NCBI GenBank assembly: GCA_020847175.1
Contig: JADLCM010000024.1
Location: forward strand, 18,346-82,345
Length of the DNA stretch: 64,000 nucleotides
Reading direction: 5' to 3'
Origin: Phycisphaerales bacterium
GTDB taxonomy: Bacteria; Planctomycetota; Phycisphaerae; Phycisphaerales; UBA1924
Shown here piece after piece: positions 44,071-54,942 of the stretch. The translations under genes and the position numbers were made by a program. The notes under the pieces were generated by a model. It made no database searches, had not been told where the DNA came from, and saw only the letters and a program-made list of their open reading frames with translations. Each line of letters opens with the position of its first letter. Within the stretch, counting starts at the first letter, position 1.

Positions 44071-45408
44071 ATGGCCAAAGGCAGGGAAGGCGACCAATCC
44101 ACCATGAACGACTCCGGATCAGGCGGGGGGGGCGGCGGCTTCCGCGGGCGCAAGGTCACGACATGCAGTTTCTGCGGCAAGACCAGCCGCGAAGTCGGGC
44201 CGATGGTTGAGGGCCCGAACGAGGTGTACGTCTGCTCCAACTGCGTCGATCTCTGCCAGAACATCTTCCGGCAGGAGAAGCGCCGGATCAGTTCGGTCAG
44301 CCACTCGCTGAGCGAGGTGCCCAGCCCGCGCGAGATCAAGGAATACATGGACCAGTACGTGATCGGGCAGGAGCTGGCCAAGAAGGCGCTCTCGGTCGCG
44401 GTCTACTCACACTACACCCGCCTGCTGCACCGCGAGAGCGACGAGGCCAAGACCGTCGAACTCGACAAGAGCAACATCTTGCTCATCGGGCCCACCGGCA
44501 GCGGCAAGACGCTGCTCGCCCGCACGCTGGCCAAGATCCTGAAGGTTCCCTTCGCGATCGGTGACGCGACCACGCTGACCGAGGCGGGGTACGTGGGCGA
44601 GGACGTGGAGAACCTGCTGCTCAAGCTCCTCCAGAATGCGGACTTCGACGTGGAAGCAGCGCAGCGCGGCATCATCTACATCGACGAGGTCGACAAGATC
44701 GGCAAGACGCACAACAACGTCTCGATCACCCGCGATGTCTCGGGCGAAGGCGTGCAGCAGAGCCTGCTCAAGATGCTCGAAGGCACGGTCGCCAATGTGC
44801 CCCCGCAGGGCGGGCGCAAACACCCCGAACAGCAGTACATCCAGTTTGATACCGCAAACGTCCTCTTCATCTGCGGCGGCACGTTCGTGGGGCTGGAGGA
44901 CATCATCCGGCGCCGGCTGGGCAAGACCCGCATCGGCTTCACGCAGACGGATATCGACCGCTCGGCCAAGGCGCGCGAACTCGAGAAGGCCGAGCTGCTG
45001 GCCCAGGTCACCAGCAGCGACGTGGTGGAGTTCGGGATGATCCCGGAGCTGGTGGGGCGTCTGCCCGCGGTGGCGCCGCTGATGCCGCTGACGACGGAGG
45101 CGCTGATCCAGATTCTGACCGAGCCCAAGAACGCGATCGTGCGCCAGTATCAGCACATGTTTTCGCTGGAGGGCGCCACGCTGACCTTCACGCCCGAGGC
45201 GCTCGAGGCAATCGCCCAGAAGGCCCTTGAGAAGGACACCGGGGCGCGGGCGCTGCGGTCGGTGCTCGAAGACCTGATGATCAACCTCATGTACGAACTG
45301 CCCGACCAGGAAAACGAGGGCGCGGAGTACGTGCTGGACCGGGCGGATGTGCTGGCCCGCAGGCCGCGCCTGCTCGACCTGCGCCGCAAGCGCAAAGAAT
45401 CGGCGTAA
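44071..45408 (+). CDS. clpX: ATP-dependent Clp protease ATP-binding subunit ClpX
   Basis: A 445-residue AAA+ unfoldase that feeds substrates to ClpP. The N-terminal C4 zinc finger (CSFCGK ... VCSNCVDLC) is followed by Walker A (GPTGSGKT), the pore loop GYVG, Walker B (IIYIDEVDK), the RKH-type loop, sensor motifs, and the ClpP-contact tripeptide loop region (RTRIGFTQ in place of the usual I/LGF loop: KTRIGF). The ATG at 44071 was chosen because GGGAGGGA lies 10 nt upstream. An ATG at 44104 is possible; the N-terminus before the zinc finger is a Gly-rich linker. clpP is not adjacent. Confidence 0.97.
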   Translation: MAKGREGDQSTMNDSGSGGGGGGFRGRKVTTCSFCGKTSREVGPMVEGPNEVYVCSNCVDLCQNIFRQEKRRISSVSHSLSEVPSPREIKEYMDQYVIGQELAKKALSVAVYSHYTRLLHRESDEAKTVELDKSNILLIGPTGSGKTLLARTLAKILKVPFAIGDATTLTEAGYVGEDVENLLLKLLQNADFDVEAAQRGIIYIDEVDKIGKTHNNVSITRDVSGEGVQQSLLKMLEGTVANVPPQGGRKHPEQQYIQFDTANVLFICGGTFVGLEDIIRRRLGKTRIGFTQTDIDRSAKARELEKAELLAQVTSSDVVEFGMIPELVGRLPAVAPLMPLTTEALIQILTEPKNAIVRQYQHMFSLEGATLTFTPEALEAIAQKALEKDTGARALRSVLEDLMINLMYELPDQENEGAEYVLDRADVLARRPRLLDLRRKRKESA

Positions 45409-45509
45409 GCGGAGCGCCAGTCAGCACCCAGGGCGCGGCCCGGCCGTGTGCACCGCGTCGAGGTGCCCCGTTGACACGGGCGCACCCGGTTGAGGGTGCA
45501 GCCGCGTGC

Positions 45510-46700
45510 TCAGACCTCGACGACCATCGCCACGGCGTTGCCGCCGCCGAGGCAGAGGGCCGCGAGGCCGCGCTTGCCGCCGGTACGGTGCAACTGGTGA
45601 ATCAACGTGGTGAGCACGCGGGCGCCGCTGGCGCCGATGGGGTGTCCGAGGGCGATGCCCCCGCCGCAGACGTTCAGGCGCTTCTCGTCGATGCCGAGTT
45701 CCTTCACGTTGCAGAGCACCTGGGCCGCGAAGGCCTCATTGATCTCGAACAGGTCGATGTCCTTGACGCCGAGGCCGGCTTTCTTGAGGACGCCCGCAAT
45801 GCCGCCGATGGGGGCCGCGAAGATGTCCTTGGGATCGACGCCGTGGGTGTGGTAGGCGATGATTCGAGCGATGGGCTTGGCGCCGACTTCCGACGCCATT
45901 GAGGCCGAGAGGACCGCGACCGCGGCGGCGCCGTCACTGATCTGGCTGGCGTTGGCCGCGGTGATGAACTCGTGCCCCGGCAGGGCCTTGAGCTTGGCAA
46001 GCCCCTCCGCGGTGGAATCGGCGCGGATGCCTTCGTCGGCGGAGACGCCCCCCTCGGGCCCGGGGTTCTTTCGGTTGCCGACCTGTTCGCCGGTCAGGGC
46101 GACCATCTCGTTCCTGAAGAACCCGGCCTTGGTGGCCTCAGCGGCGCGCTGGTGAGACTGGGCGCTGAAGCGATCCTGGTCGGCGCGCGGGACGCCGAAC
46201 TCCTTGGCGATGTGGTCGGCGGCGTTGGTCATGCCCCAGCACTCGAAGGCGCATGTCAGGCCGTCGAACTGCATGTGGTCCTTGAACGTCGCATCGCCGA
46301 ACTTGAAGCCGCCGCGGAGGTGGGCGAAATGGGGCGCGGCGGTCATGTTCTCAAAGCCGCCGGCGATGACGCAGTGGGCGTCGCCGGCCTTGATGGCCTG
46401 GGCCGCCAGCATGACCGCTTCGAGGCCGCTGCCGCAGACCTTGTTGATGGTCTTGGCGGAGAGGGTGGAGGGCAGCCCCGCCTTGAGCCCCGCCTGGCGG
46501 GCGGGGTTCTGGCCCAGCCCGGCCTGGAGCACGCAGCCCATGATGCACTCGTCCACGTGACCCTTGAGGCCCGGGGCGGCGTCAAGCACGGCCCGGATGG
46601 CATAGGAGCCGAGCGTGGGGGAGGGAGTGGAGGCAAGGCCGCCGAAGAATCGTCCGATGGGGGTGCGCTTGGCGGCGACGATGACGGGCTGGTTGGACAT
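45510..46700 (-). CDS. Acetyl-CoA C-acetyltransferase (thiolase)
   Basis: A 396-residue thiolase II. The acyl-accepting Cys is at residue 89 (NKVCGSGLEAV), the NEAFAAQ loop is present, and the catalytic His and second Cys lie in GIALGHPIGASGARV and LAALCLGGGNAVA. It condenses two acetyl-CoA to acetoacetyl-CoA or the reverse, in fatty-acid, ketone or polyhydroxyalkanoate metabolism; no neighbour narrows this. It is convergent with clpX and divergent from the permease gene. Confidence 0.95.
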   Translation of the reverse strand: MSNQPVIVAAKRTPIGRFFGGLASTPSPTLGSYAIRAVLDAAPGLKGHVDECIMGCVLQAGLGQNPARQAGLKAGLPSTLSAKTINKVCGSGLEAVMLAAQAIKAGDAHCVIAGGFENMTAAPHFAHLRGGFKFGDATFKDHMQFDGLTCAFECWGMTNAADHIAKEFGVPRADQDRFSAQSHQRAAEATKAGFFRNEMVALTGEQVGNRKNPGPEGGVSADEGIRADSTAEGLAKLKALPGHEFITAANASQISDGAAAVAVLSASMASEVGAKPIARIIAYHTHGVDPKDIFAAPIGGIAGVLKKAGLGVKDIDLFEINEAFAAQVLCNVKELGIDEKRLNVCGGGIALGHPIGASGARVLTTLIHQLHRTGGKRGLAALCLGGGNAVAMVVEV

Positions 46701-46884
46701 GGCAGGGCTCCTGCAGGGAATGGGGGAGGATAGGAAGGACTACACCGAGCCGAAGGCAGATCGGGTGCACCGGCGGTCGCGGGCAATCCGTGTCGACGAC
46801 GAGGGAGGGCGGCTGAGGCCACGGGCGGAGCGGGCGGAAGGGAGCAGAAGAATTGGCCGAAGCCCTTGCGCTATTCTCCGCCGC

Positions 46885-48258
46885 ATGGGTGAGGCACGTC
46901 TGAACCGAATCCGGGGCGAAGGCGAGTCGGAGACCTCGGGCCCGCGCCGCGTGCTGGGGTCCGTGGCGGCGATGTGCATCGTGATCGGGGCGATCATCGG
47001 CGTCGGCGTTTTTTTCAACCCGTCGCGCGTCGCCGCGCTCACCGGGAGCATGGGCCTTGCGTTGGCGGCGTGGGGGCTGGCGGGGGTGATCGCGCTGTGC
47101 GGGGCGCTCACCTTTGCGGCGCTCGGGCAGCGGTACAACGCCAACGGGGCGCAGTACGAGGTGCTGCGAGACTGCTTCGGCCCGTGCCCGGCGTTTCTGT
47201 TCGTGTTCTGCAACGCAACGGCGATCCAGGCGGGGGCGATCGGCGTGATCGCGCTGGTCTGTGCCGCCAACCTCCTCGCCCTCGGCGGCGTCATCGAAGC
47301 GGGGCCGGGCGTCTTGCTCGCGGCGGCTCTCGGCCTGATCGCGGTGGTGACGGCAACGAATGCCGCGGGCGTGAAGTGGGGTTCGCGCGTGCAGATTGTG
47401 ACGGTCGTTGCCAAGGTGCTCGCGCTGGCGTGCATCGTGGGCCTCGCCGTCATCGCAAGGCCGGAGGTGGCGCCCGGCGCGCCGGCGGAGAGCGCCCCGA
47501 AGGCCATCGGCGGGTTCGGCGGGGTCATCGCGGCGCTGGTGCCGGCGTTTTTCGCCTACGGCGGGTGGCAGCAGGCGCTGTGGATTTCGGGCGAAGTCCG
47601 GGAGCCGCGCCGGACGCTCCCGCGCGCGATTCTGGGGGGCGTGCTGATCGTCGTGGTGGTGTATCTCGCGGCAAACTGGGCCTACTTGGCGTTGCTCGGG
47701 CCGCAGGGGGTCTCGACGAGCAAGGCGCTGGCTGCGGACGCGGTGTCGAGGGTGTTTCCGGAATGGGGCAGGCGCGCCATCGCGGCCGCGGTTGCGATCT
47801 CGGCGTTCGGGGTGCTCAACGCGCAACTGCTCTCCGGGCCGCGGTTGATCTACGGCATGGCGGCGGACGGGCGATTCTTCAGGCCCTTTGCGCGGATTCA
47901 CCCCCGCCTCGGCACCCCCGCGCCGGCGATCGTGCTGCTGGGCGCCGTGGGGGCGGGGCTGCTCGTGGCGGCGGGCGGCGCGGACGGCGTCGAAAGGCTG
48001 GTCGCGGGGAGCGTGTTCGTCGACGGCGTCTTCTTCGCCCTCACCGGCATCGCCCTGCTCACCCTTCGAGGAACGCCGGAACAGCCCCTGCTGCCCGGCG
48101 CGAAGGCGGCGGCGGGGGTGTTCGTGTTCGGAGAACTCGGCGTGATCGTCGGGGCGTTCCTCGCGGCGGACATGCGGGTCGCGGCCATCAGCGGCGCCGC
48201 GTGGATCGCGGCTGCAGCGGTGGTGTATGCCGCGTGGTTCAGAGCGAAGCCGCGTTGA
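46885..48258 (+). CDS. APC-superfamily amino acid permease
   Basis: A 457-residue integral membrane protein with about 12 helices. The first helix has the APC glycine motif IGAIIGVGVF (residues ~35-50), which binds the substrate backbone, and helix 6 lies near AALVPAFFAYGGWQQALWISGE, typical of L-amino-acid/polyamine transporters. The substrate is unknown. The ATG at 46885 was chosen as the first plausible start before helix 1; the upstream frame runs over the divergent thiolase gene. Confidence 0.88.
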   Translation: MGEARLNRIRGEGESETSGPRRVLGSVAAMCIVIGAIIGVGVFFNPSRVAALTGSMGLALAAWGLAGVIALCGALTFAALGQRYNANGAQYEVLRDCFGPCPAFLFVFCNATAIQAGAIGVIALVCAANLLALGGVIEAGPGVLLAAALGLIAVVTATNAAGVKWGSRVQIVTVVAKVLALACIVGLAVIARPEVAPGAPAESAPKAIGGFGGVIAALVPAFFAYGGWQQALWISGEVREPRRTLPRAILGGVLIVVVVYLAANWAYLALLGPQGVSTSKALAADAVSRVFPEWGRRAIAAAVAISAFGVLNAQLLSGPRLIYGMAADGRFFRPFARIHPRLGTPAPAIVLLGAVGAGLLVAAGGADGVERLVAGSVFVDGVFFALTGIALLTLRGTPEQPLLPGAKAAAGVFVFGELGVIVGAFLAADMRVAAISGAAWIAAAAVVYAAWFRAKPR

Positions 48259-48332
48259 ACCCAGGCGCGGGGCCGTTCGGCACGCAGAATCGGGGAGTGA
48301 AACCGCAAGCGCGCTCGACGCACGCGGAGCGT

Positions 48333-48353
48333 CCGCCCGGGTCGGTCGGGCGG
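48333..48353. terminator. Hairpin between convergent permease and thiC genes
   Basis: A perfect 7-bp inverted repeat, CCGCCCG / CGGGCGG with a 7-nt loop, lies between two convergent genes. There is no T-tract on either strand, so it is only a weak terminator candidate. Confidence 0.3.
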
Positions 48354-48385
48354 CTGTGGGCCGGTGCTCGGTGACGCGCGTGTCG

Positions 48386-50359
48386 CTATATCACCCGCTC
48401 CTCGTCCTTGCTCAGGCCGAGGGCCGGGCGAACATCGACCTGGAGGAATTCGCCGGCGCGTTCGCGCTGCAGGCTCTTGGCCGCTTCAGGATCAACGTAA
48501 TCTGAATGGCACGAGGCCTTCTCACCCTTCGCGCCGCCGACGGCCTTGCGGGTCTTGGCGGCGAGTCTGTGAATCTCGTCGGGCGAGAGCACCCCGCGCT
48601 TGGCGAGAATCTCCTGCTGCTCGAGCGTCAGGGCATCGGAACGGACCGGGGCGCCGGGGCGGGCCCCGGCGAGCGCGCCGCGCGAGCCTGCGGCGTTCCG
48701 CTCAAAGCCCTCCGCCTTGCCGCTGGCGAACTCCTGGATCTCCTTGCTGATGCGGACGGAGCACCAGTCGTGGCCGCACATCGCGCAGAAGTCGGTATCG
48801 ACATCGAGGTCTTCATCGTGGTAGGCGCGCGCGGTGTCGGGGTCGAAACTCAGGTCGAAATGCTTCTCCCAGTTCAGCGCCGCGCGGGCCTTGGTGAGTT
48901 CATCGTCACGGTCGCGCGTGCCGGGAATGCCCAGGGCCACATCCGCCGCGTGCGCGGCGATCTTGTAGGCGATACACCCCTGCTTCACATCGTCCTTCTT
49001 GGGCAGGCCCAGGTGCTCCTTGGGCGTGACGTAGCAGAGCATGGCCGCGCCGTGGTAGGCCATCGCCGTGGCGCCGATGCAGCTCGTGATGTGGTCGTAT
49101 CCCGGAAACATGTCGGTGACGAGGGGCCCGAGCACGTAGAACGGCGCGCCGTGGCAGAGCGTCCGCTGCACCTTCGCGTTCCATTCGATCTGGTCAAAGG
49201 GCACATGCCCCGGCCCCTCGATCATCACCTGCACCCCCTTGCGCCAGGCACGCTCGGTGAGTTCGCCCAGCGTCTCCAGTTCGGCGATCTGCGCCGCGTC
49301 CGTGGCGTCGGCGAGCCCCCCGGGGCGAAGCCCGTCGCCGATGGAGAAGGTCACGTCGTACCGGCGGAGGATGTCGCAGATGTCCTCCCAGCGGTCGTAC
49401 ATGATGTTCTCGCGGTTGTGGACCAGCATCCACTTGGCGAGCAGCGATCCGCCCCGCGACACGATGCCGATGAGCCGGTTGCGGACATGCTTGAGGTGCC
49501 CGCGGCGCACGCCCGCGTGGATGGTGAAGTAGTCCACTCCCTGCCGGGCCTGATGATGCAGGCTCGCCTCGATGGTCGCCCAGTCGAGGTCTTCGATCTT
49601 CTTCCCGATGATCATCGAGTAGATCGGGACGGTGCCGATTGGGACCGTGCTCGCCCGGATGATCGCCTCGCGGCAGGCGTCGAGGTCGCCCCCGGTGCTC
49701 AGGTCCATCACGGTGTCCGCGCCCCAGCGTTCCGCCCACTTCAGCTTTTCCACCTCTTCGTCAGTGCCCGAGGACACCGGCGAAGCGCCCATGTTGGCGT
49801 TGACCTTGGTCCGGCTGGCGCGCCCGATGCACATCGGGTCAAGCCCGTGCTTCAGGTGGTTGATGTTCGCCGGGATCACCATGCGCCCGGCGGCGACCTC
49901 GTCGCGCACCGCTTCGGCTGCGCGCCCGGGAAAGAGCGCCTCAAAGTGCGGCTCGCGCTCGGCCACGCGGCGCATCTGGGGCGTGACGATGCCCAGGCGC
50001 GCGTGCTCCAGCTGCGTGACTGGCGCGAAGTCCGCCGGGCGGAAGACCACGCGCATCCCGCCCGTGGCTTCGAGAAAGGCCGAAGCCTTCAGCCCTTCGC
50101 CCGCGCAGTGCGCGCGGTCGGTGGCGTCGCACAGGTCGCGGGCGAGCGTCGAGGTCCACCCCTCAGGCAGGAAGTCCCACGCGGTCTTCGTGCTCGGCGG
50201 GGGCATGCCCGGCGTGTCGGGCGATGCGAACATGAGCGGCCCGCCCACGTCGGGCGCGAGGGCGAAGGAGCCGGGCGTGGTGACATCGGGCGCGGCGCCG
50301 GGGTTGCAGGCGCCGTGGAGGGGGAGGCGGATGGGGTCGGTCGTGCGAGAGGTGGTCAT
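48386..50359 (-). CDS. thiC: Phosphomethylpyrimidine synthase ThiC
   Basis: A 657-residue radical-SAM enzyme that rearranges aminoimidazole ribotide into HMP phosphate for thiamine. It has the ThiC block [29 protein letters not shown], the substrate loop [25 protein letters not shown] and the C-terminal [4Fe-4S] site CAMCGHDWC at about residue 523. The N-terminal ~90 residues are longer and less conserved than in the E. coli protein. The start ATG has GGAGC upstream and lies 19 bp after the DinB-like gene. A TPP riboswitch upstream of that gene probably controls both. Confidence 0.97.
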   Translation of the reverse strand: MTTSRTTDPIRLPLHGACNPGAAPDVTTPGSFALAPDVGGPLMFASPDTPGMPPPSTKTAWDFLPEGWTSTLARDLCDATDRAHCAGEGLKASAFLEATGGMRVVFRPADFAPVTQLEHARLGIVTPQMRRVAEREPHFEALFPGRAAEAVRDEVAAGRMVIPANINHLKHGLDPMCIGRASRTKVNANMGASPVSSGTDEEVEKLKWAERWGADTVMDLSTGGDLDACREAIIRASTVPIGTVPIYSMIIGKKIEDLDWATIEASLHHQARQGVDYFTIHAGVRRGHLKHVRNRLIGIVSRGGSLLAKWMLVHNRENIMYDRWEDICDILRRYDVTFSIGDGLRPGGLADATDAAQIAELETLGELTERAWRKGVQVMIEGPGHVPFDQIEWNAKVQRTLCHGAPFYVLGPLVTDMFPGYDHITSCIGATAMAYHGAAMLCYVTPKEHLGLPKKDDVKQGCIAYKIAAHAADVALGIPGTRDRDDELTKARAALNWEKHFDLSFDPDTARAYHDEDLDVDTDFCAMCGHDWCSVRISKEIQEFASGKAEGFERNAAGSRGALAGARPGAPVRSDALTLEQQEILAKRGVLSPDEIHRLAAKTRKAVGGAKGEKASCHSDYVDPEAAKSLQRERAGEFLQVDVRPALGLSKDEERVI

Positions 50360-50378
50360 GTCTGCTCCGTCGTCTGGT

Positions 50379-50888
50379 TCACCACGGCAGGCCCGCAGCG
50401 CAGAAGGTCATGGGGTCAAGGTCGGGCACGGGGCTCACGCCGAGCCTCTTGAGCATGTTCACGCACTGCGCCCGGTGCAGCGTTGAATGGTCGAACACCT
50501 GCGCCAATGCTGCGGGCGCGGGCAGGCGGCCGTGCTCTGCGTTGGGCCACATCACCCGGTCCGGGAGCCCTCGTTCACAGGCCGGCACGACGGACCCGGC
50601 CAGCCGTGCCGACGCGATGGACAGCAGTTCAGCGAGCCCGTCAAGCGTAGCCGAGCAGCGCGACACGTCGGTGTATCGTGCCGGGTCGAAGTCTCGCCCG
50701 GCGAAGTTCTCGCCGAAGAACAGCATGGCTTCGACGGTGTGGGCGATGTTCTCGCGGAGCGATCCGGGGCCGATCCCCAGGTTCTCTTCGATCGCCCCGG
50801 GCGGGAGCGTGCGCGCGTGGCGGATGATCTCACCGATCGCCCAGGTGCTATGGGCAAGCTGAAACCGGATGAGTTCGGCACAATCCAT
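50379..50888 (-). CDS. DinB-like four-helix metal protein, first gene after TPP riboswitch
   Basis: A 169-residue helical protein of the DinB/YfiT type. The metal triad is visible: His50 in helix 2 ([12 protein letters not shown]), and His134 and His138 in the HxxxH of [10 protein letters not shown]. DinB relatives are metal-dependent thiol transferases or hydrolases (bacillithiol or mycothiol S-transferases, maleylpyruvate isomerase), often of unknown substrate. The start ATG lies 3 nt after the TPP aptamer, and its ribosome site GGAGG is inside the aptamer, so translation should fall when TPP is bound. It is followed by thiC. A role in thiamine or thiol metabolism is inferred only from this linkage. 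Confidence 0.82.
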   Translation of the reverse strand: MDCAELIRFQLAHSTWAIGEIIRHARTLPPGAIEENLGIGPGSLRENIAHTVEAMLFFGENFAGRDFDPARYTDVSRCSATLDGLAELLSIASARLAGSVVPACERGLPDRVMWPNAEHGRLPAPAALAQVFDHSTLHRAQCVNMLKRLGVSPVPDLDPMTFCAAGLPW

Positions 50889-50891
50889 GCG

Positions 50892-50975
50892 TCGCTTCCC
50901 TCCGCCGGTGCGAACCGGATCAGGTTCTACGGGTGCATCTCAGCGGCGGGAAGGCACCCGCCGCGCCCCGAGCGA
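50892..50975 (-). promoter_or_regulatory. TPP (THI-box) riboswitch
   Basis: The minus strand carries the conserved TPP-aptamer elements in order: GGGTGCC, CTGAGA, ACCCGTAGAACCTGATC, then GGTTCGCACC and GCGGAGGGAAG. A P1 helix can form from TCGCT at the 5' side (50971-50975) and AGCGA at the 3' side (50892-50896). The GGAGG that serves as ribosome site of the DinB-like gene is in the 3' conserved strand, and P1 ends 3 nt before its ATG. This implies direct translational control without a separate expression platform. Confidence 0.96.
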
Positions 50976-51036
50976 TGCGTCCATCATAGCCCTCGCCAGA
51001 GAACGGCTTGCGGTGGCCTTTGACGGGCCCGGAGGT

Positions 51037-52041
51037 TCATGACGGGCGCTTTTCAAACGCCGCATCGAACGCGCGACCGCTCGGGGCGAAGTCGAGGCGT
51101 TTCACGAAAGACGCCGCTTCGCGAGCCCCGTGCTCGCGGTCCATGCCGCTGTCTTCCCACTCCACGCTCAGCGGTCCGGAATATCGCGCCCGATTGAGCG
51201 CCCGCACGACCTCTTCAAAGTCGATGCCGCCTCGACCCGGCGAGCGGAAGTCCCAGGCCCGCCGGGCCTCGCCGAACCCGAGGTGCGAACCGAGGATCGA
51301 AGCTTCACCGTTGGGTGTAAGGGCGGCATCCTTGATGTGACAGTGATAGATTCGGTCTGCGAAGGCGTCGATGAATCGGACGCCGTCCACGCCCTGCCAG
51401 AAGAGATGGCTGGGGTCGAAATTGAAGCCGAAGGTCGAGCGTCCACCCAGCGCGGCGAGCGCCCTGCGGGCGGTCGGCACGTCGTACGCGATCTCGGTCG
51501 GGTGAACTTCCAGGGCGAACCGGACGCCCACCTCGTCAAACACATCGCAGATCGGGTTCCACCGGGCCGCGAAATCCGCATACCCCGCATCGATCTCCGC
51601 GCCGGAAGTGGGGGGGAAGAAATAAAGCCGGTGCCAGATGCTCGACCCGGTGAATCCATTGACGACCTTGACCCCGAGCTTTGATGCCGCGCGGGCGGTT
51701 CGCTTCATTTCCTCGGCGCAGCGCCGGCGCACGCCCTCGGGGTCACCCTCTCCCCACAGCGGGGCGGGCAGAATGGCCTTGTGACGTGCATCAATCGGGT
51801 CGCACACGCACTGGCCGACGAGGTGGTTGCTGATGGCCCACACCTTCAGCCCGTGCCGGGCGAGCAGGTCGTGCCGGGACTGGCAATATCCCGGCTCCGC
51901 CAGCGCCCGCCCGACATCAAAATGGTCGCCCCAGCAGGCGAGTTCCAGGCCGTCATACCCCCAGGAAGTCGCCTTGGCGGCAAGGGTTTCCAGGGGCAGG
52001 TCGGCCCACTGTCCGGTGAACAAGGTGACGGGTCGCGGCAT
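51037..52041 (-). CDS. Sugar phosphate isomerase/epimerase (AP endonuclease 2 superfamily)
   Basis: A 334-residue TIM-barrel protein of the xylose-isomerase-like family. Metal-ligand candidates are Glu in LEVHPTE, Asp and His in [11 protein letters not shown], His in YHCHIKD, and Glu in [11 protein letters not shown]. Such proteins epimerise or isomerise sugars such as inosose or tagatose. The ATG at 52041 has GAGGAAGG upstream; the longer frame before it overlaps the divergent permease region. It sits next to a permease and Gfo/Idh/MocA genes, so it likely belongs to a sugar or inositol catabolic set. Confidence 0.88.
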   Translation of the reverse strand: MPRPVTLFTGQWADLPLETLAAKATSWGYDGLELACWGDHFDVGRALAEPGYCQSRHDLLARHGLKVWAISNHLVGQCVCDPIDARHKAILPAPLWGEGDPEGVRRRCAEEMKRTARAASKLGVKVVNGFTGSSIWHRLYFFPPTSGAEIDAGYADFAARWNPICDVFDEVGVRFALEVHPTEIAYDVPTARRALAALGGRSTFGFNFDPSHLFWQGVDGVRFIDAFADRIYHCHIKDAALTPNGEASILGSHLGFGEARRAWDFRSPGRGGIDFEEVVRALNRARYSGPLSVEWEDSGMDREHGAREAASFVKRLDFAPSGRAFDAAFEKRPS

Positions 52042-52195
52042 GGTTCCTTCCTCGGCGGGCTCACGCAAGAATATGACGGACTGGTGAGTAGGGTCCTTCG
52101 GCGGCACTTCGCACGCGCCTCGGATTTCGGCTACGCTGCGGGTTCCCGCGTCCGGCGACAGGCGCCGGAGCGGGGTTCTTCGTGGGGGCACCCGC

Positions 52196-53512
52196 ATGGC
52201 AGAAGGATCAGTCCCGGCACCCGCGCTCAAGACACGCCTGAGCGTGATGATGTTTCTGCAGTACGCGATCTGGGGCGCGTGGTTGCCGCTGCTGTGGCCC
52301 TTCCTCAACGGGCACCTGGGGTTCACCCCCGGGCAGATCGGCGACATGTTCGCGGTTGGGGCGGCCGGAGCGATCTTTGCGCCGTTCATCGCCGGTCAGA
52401 TCGCTGACCGGTTCTTCTCCACTGAGAAGTTCCTTGCGGTCAGCCACATCGCCGGGGCGGCGCTGGTCTGGCAGTTGTCGCACCTCACGACGTACAACCA
52501 GTTTCTCGGCTTCAGCCTGGCCTACTCCCTGGTGTATTCCCCCACGCTGAGCCTCACCAACTCGCTGGCGTTTCACCATCTTCCTGACCGCGACCGCGAC
52601 TTCGGCAAGGTGCGGCTCTGGGGCACCATCGGCTGGATTTGCGTCGGCATCGGCATCGGGCAGTATCTGCTGCACGCGCACACGCCCGCCACGGGCACCC
52701 CGGAGGAGATCACCAAGGCGCAGCAGGCGGGCATGACCGCGGCCTTCAAGCTCAGCGCGGTGCTCGGCGTGGTCATGGGGCTGTTCTGCTTCACGCTGCC
52801 CCACACGCCCCCGAGCAAGGAGAAGAGGAACAACGCGACCGCCGAGGCGATCGGCGAAGTGCTCCGCAGCCGCGCGCTCGCGGTCCTCTTCTTGCTGCTT
52901 GTGCCCGTCTCCTGCATTCACCAGTTCTACTTTGTGCACACGTCCGAGTTCCTCGGAACGTTCCAGTCCCAGGCTGCGACAGACATCAACAAGATCTTCG
53001 GCGTCGGCGGGGGCGGCCTGATGACGATCGGCCAGATGGCCGAGATCACCGTGCTCGCGATCATGCCCTTCGCGCTCAAGCGCTTCAGCCGCAAGGCGCT
53101 GCTCGGAGTCGGCCTGCTCGCCTACGGCCTGCGCATGGCGGTCTTTGCGTTCGGGCCCGGCCTCGCCGCCAACGCGGGGGTCAGCCCGATCCCGCTCCTG
53201 ATGGTCGGGGTGGCGATGCACGGGCTCTGCTTCGGGTGCTTCATCTTCGTGTCGTTCGTGGTGGTCGATGAACTGACGACCAAGGATGTTCGAGCCAGCG
53301 CCCAGAGCCTGTTCGCGCTCGTCATTTTCGGCATCGGCATCATCGTCGGCAGCAAGGTCGCGGGCATGTGGGCCGAGTCGTCGAAGCTCGCCACGGGCAA
53401 GCTGGACTACGTCAAGCTCTTCGCGATGCCCATGTGGGCCTCGCTCGGGTGCCTGATGGCGCTCCTGCTCTTCTATCCGAACCGGGCTCGAAAGGCCGAG
53501 GACGGTCAGTAG
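52196..53512 (+). CDS. MFS nucleoside/sugar permease (nucleoside:H+ symporter family)
   Basis: A 438-residue, 12-helix transporter resembling NupG/XapB (Nuc_H_symport). It opens with [20 protein letters not shown], has the inter-helix loop IADRFFS, the acidic loop [20 protein letters not shown], and a C-terminal half with [18 protein letters not shown]. Planctomycete members are usually found beside sugar-catabolism genes, as here, so the substrate may be a sugar or a nucleoside. The ribosome site before the ATG is weak. Divergent from the isomerase gene. Confidence 0.9.
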   Translation: MAEGSVPAPALKTRLSVMMFLQYAIWGAWLPLLWPFLNGHLGFTPGQIGDMFAVGAAGAIFAPFIAGQIADRFFSTEKFLAVSHIAGAALVWQLSHLTTYNQFLGFSLAYSLVYSPTLSLTNSLAFHHLPDRDRDFGKVRLWGTIGWICVGIGIGQYLLHAHTPATGTPEEITKAQQAGMTAAFKLSAVLGVVMGLFCFTLPHTPPSKEKRNNATAEAIGEVLRSRALAVLFLLLVPVSCIHQFYFVHTSEFLGTFQSQAATDINKIFGVGGGGLMTIGQMAEITVLAIMPFALKRFSRKALLGVGLLAYGLRMAVFAFGPGLAANAGVSPIPLLMVGVAMHGLCFGCFIFVSFVVVDELTTKDVRASAQSLFALVIFGIGIIVGSKVAGMWAESSKLATGKLDYVKLFAMPMWASLGCLMALLLFYPNRARKAEDGQ

Positions 53513-53597
53513 GTTTGGCGGGCCGGCGGTGAGTCGTTACGCTGCACACATCCGTCGCGCCGGCAGGCCCGGGCGGCGAAACAGGGAGGATTCAAAC

Positions 53598-54920
53598 ATG
53601 AACCATCGTTCTTTCGGGGCGCGTCCCCGCTCGCGCCGCGATTTCCTCGGGGGCGCCGCGGCGGTGGCCGGGGCTGCCGCCCTCGGCATGCCTGCCGTCG
53701 CCCGCTCCCGCGTGACCAAGTTCTCCGACTTCATCCCGGTGAGACCCCGGGGCGACGGCGAGGCGGTCCGCATCGGCATCATCGGCACCGGCGGCATGGG
53801 CACCGGGCACGTCGACGCGTTCACCAACTTCCGCAAGACGAACCGCGACAACGTGGAACTCGTCGGGCTCGCGGACCCGTGGAAGGAGAACCTCAACAAC
53901 GCTCTCAAGCTCGCCCGCGAGCGCCAGGAGGGCGTGAGCGTCGAGGGGTACGCCGACTACCGCGCGCTGCTCGACCGCAAGGACGTGCAGGGGGTGTTGA
54001 TCGCCAGCCCGGAGCACTGGCACGCGCAGCACGCCATCGACGCCATCGAAGCAGGCAAGGATGTCTACCTCGAAAAGCCGATGTGCTTCACGCTCGCCGA
54101 TGCGATGCGCCTGTACAAGGTGGTGAAGGCGCACCCCGAGCGCATCTTCCAGGTGGGCACGCAGCGCATGCGCCTGCCCCGCTACGAAGCGGCCCGCAAA
54201 CTCGTCGCTGACGGCGCGATCGGCGTGCCCACGATGAGCCAGACGAGCTATTGCCGCAACTCGCCCGGCGGAGAATGGAACTACTACCGGGTGGACGAGT
54301 CGTGGAAGCCCGGCGAGACGGTGGACTGGGATTCGTGGTGCGGGCCGATCGGCAAGCAGCCGTGGGACCCGTACCTCCTGAACCGCTGGCGCCGCTACAA
54401 GGTCGCCTCGACGGGCATCGTGGGAGACCTCCTGGTCCACATGATGACGCCCATCATGTACGCCCTGCAGCGCGGCTGGCCCACCCGGGTTGTCGCCCAG
54501 GGGCAGCACATCGTCGACAAGGCGATGGAGAACCACGACACGGTGAACCTGACGGTGTCGTTCGAGAAAGAACACACGATGATCGTCGCCGGGGCCACCA
54601 ACAACGAGACCGGCCTCGAAGACCTGATCCGCGGCCACAAGGCCAACCTCTACCTCAACGGGCGGAACTGCGAACTGCGCGCCCAGAGCGCGTTCGTCGA
54701 TGATGTCGAGAACCAGACCATCGAGTGCCCGGACATCGGCAACGATCAGGACGTGCACCGCCTCGGCTGGCTCGCTTCGATCCGCGACCGTTCCAAGCCG
54801 GCCTCCGATGTGGAGCTCGGCACGCAGGTGATGGTGATCGTCGATCTGGCGACCCGCTCGATGTGGGATGGAAAGGCGTGGGTCTTCGATCCCGCCACGA
54901 TGACCGCGAAGTCTGTGTGA
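53598..54920 (+). CDS. Gfo/Idh/MocA-family oxidoreductase with Tat signal
   Basis: A 440-residue NAD(P)-dependent dehydrogenase-like protein. A twin-arginine signal (SRRDFLGGAAAVAGAAALG) ends at about residue 36. The Rossmann motif GIIGTGGMGTGHV follows, and the family motif EKPMCFTLADA holds the catalytic Lys. The C-terminal half has the usual alpha/beta dimer domain. Export by Tat suggests folding with bound cofactor before secretion. The ATG at 53598 has GGGAGGA upstream. It likely oxidises a sugar or sugar derivative taken up by the neighbouring permease (inference). Confidence 0.93.
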   Translation: MNHRSFGARPRSRRDFLGGAAAVAGAAALGMPAVARSRVTKFSDFIPVRPRGDGEAVRIGIIGTGGMGTGHVDAFTNFRKTNRDNVELVGLADPWKENLNNALKLARERQEGVSVEGYADYRALLDRKDVQGVLIASPEHWHAQHAIDAIEAGKDVYLEKPMCFTLADAMRLYKVVKAHPERIFQVGTQRMRLPRYEAARKLVADGAIGVPTMSQTSYCRNSPGGEWNYYRVDESWKPGETVDWDSWCGPIGKQPWDPYLLNRWRRYKVASTGIVGDLLVHMMTPIMYALQRGWPTRVVAQGQHIVDKAMENHDTVNLTVSFEKEHTMIVAGATNNETGLEDLIRGHKANLYLNGRNCELRAQSAFVDDVENQTIECPDIGNDQDVHRLGWLASIRDRSKPASDVELGTQVMVIVDLATRSMWDGKAWVFDPATMTAKSV

Positions 54921-54942
54921 CCGTTCGCGAGTGCCGGGTCGC

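Noticed and set aside
45455..45490. Hairpin between clpX and the thiolase gene as a terminator
   Set aside because: Only a short imperfect stem (CCCGT / ACGGG) and no T-tract on either strand.
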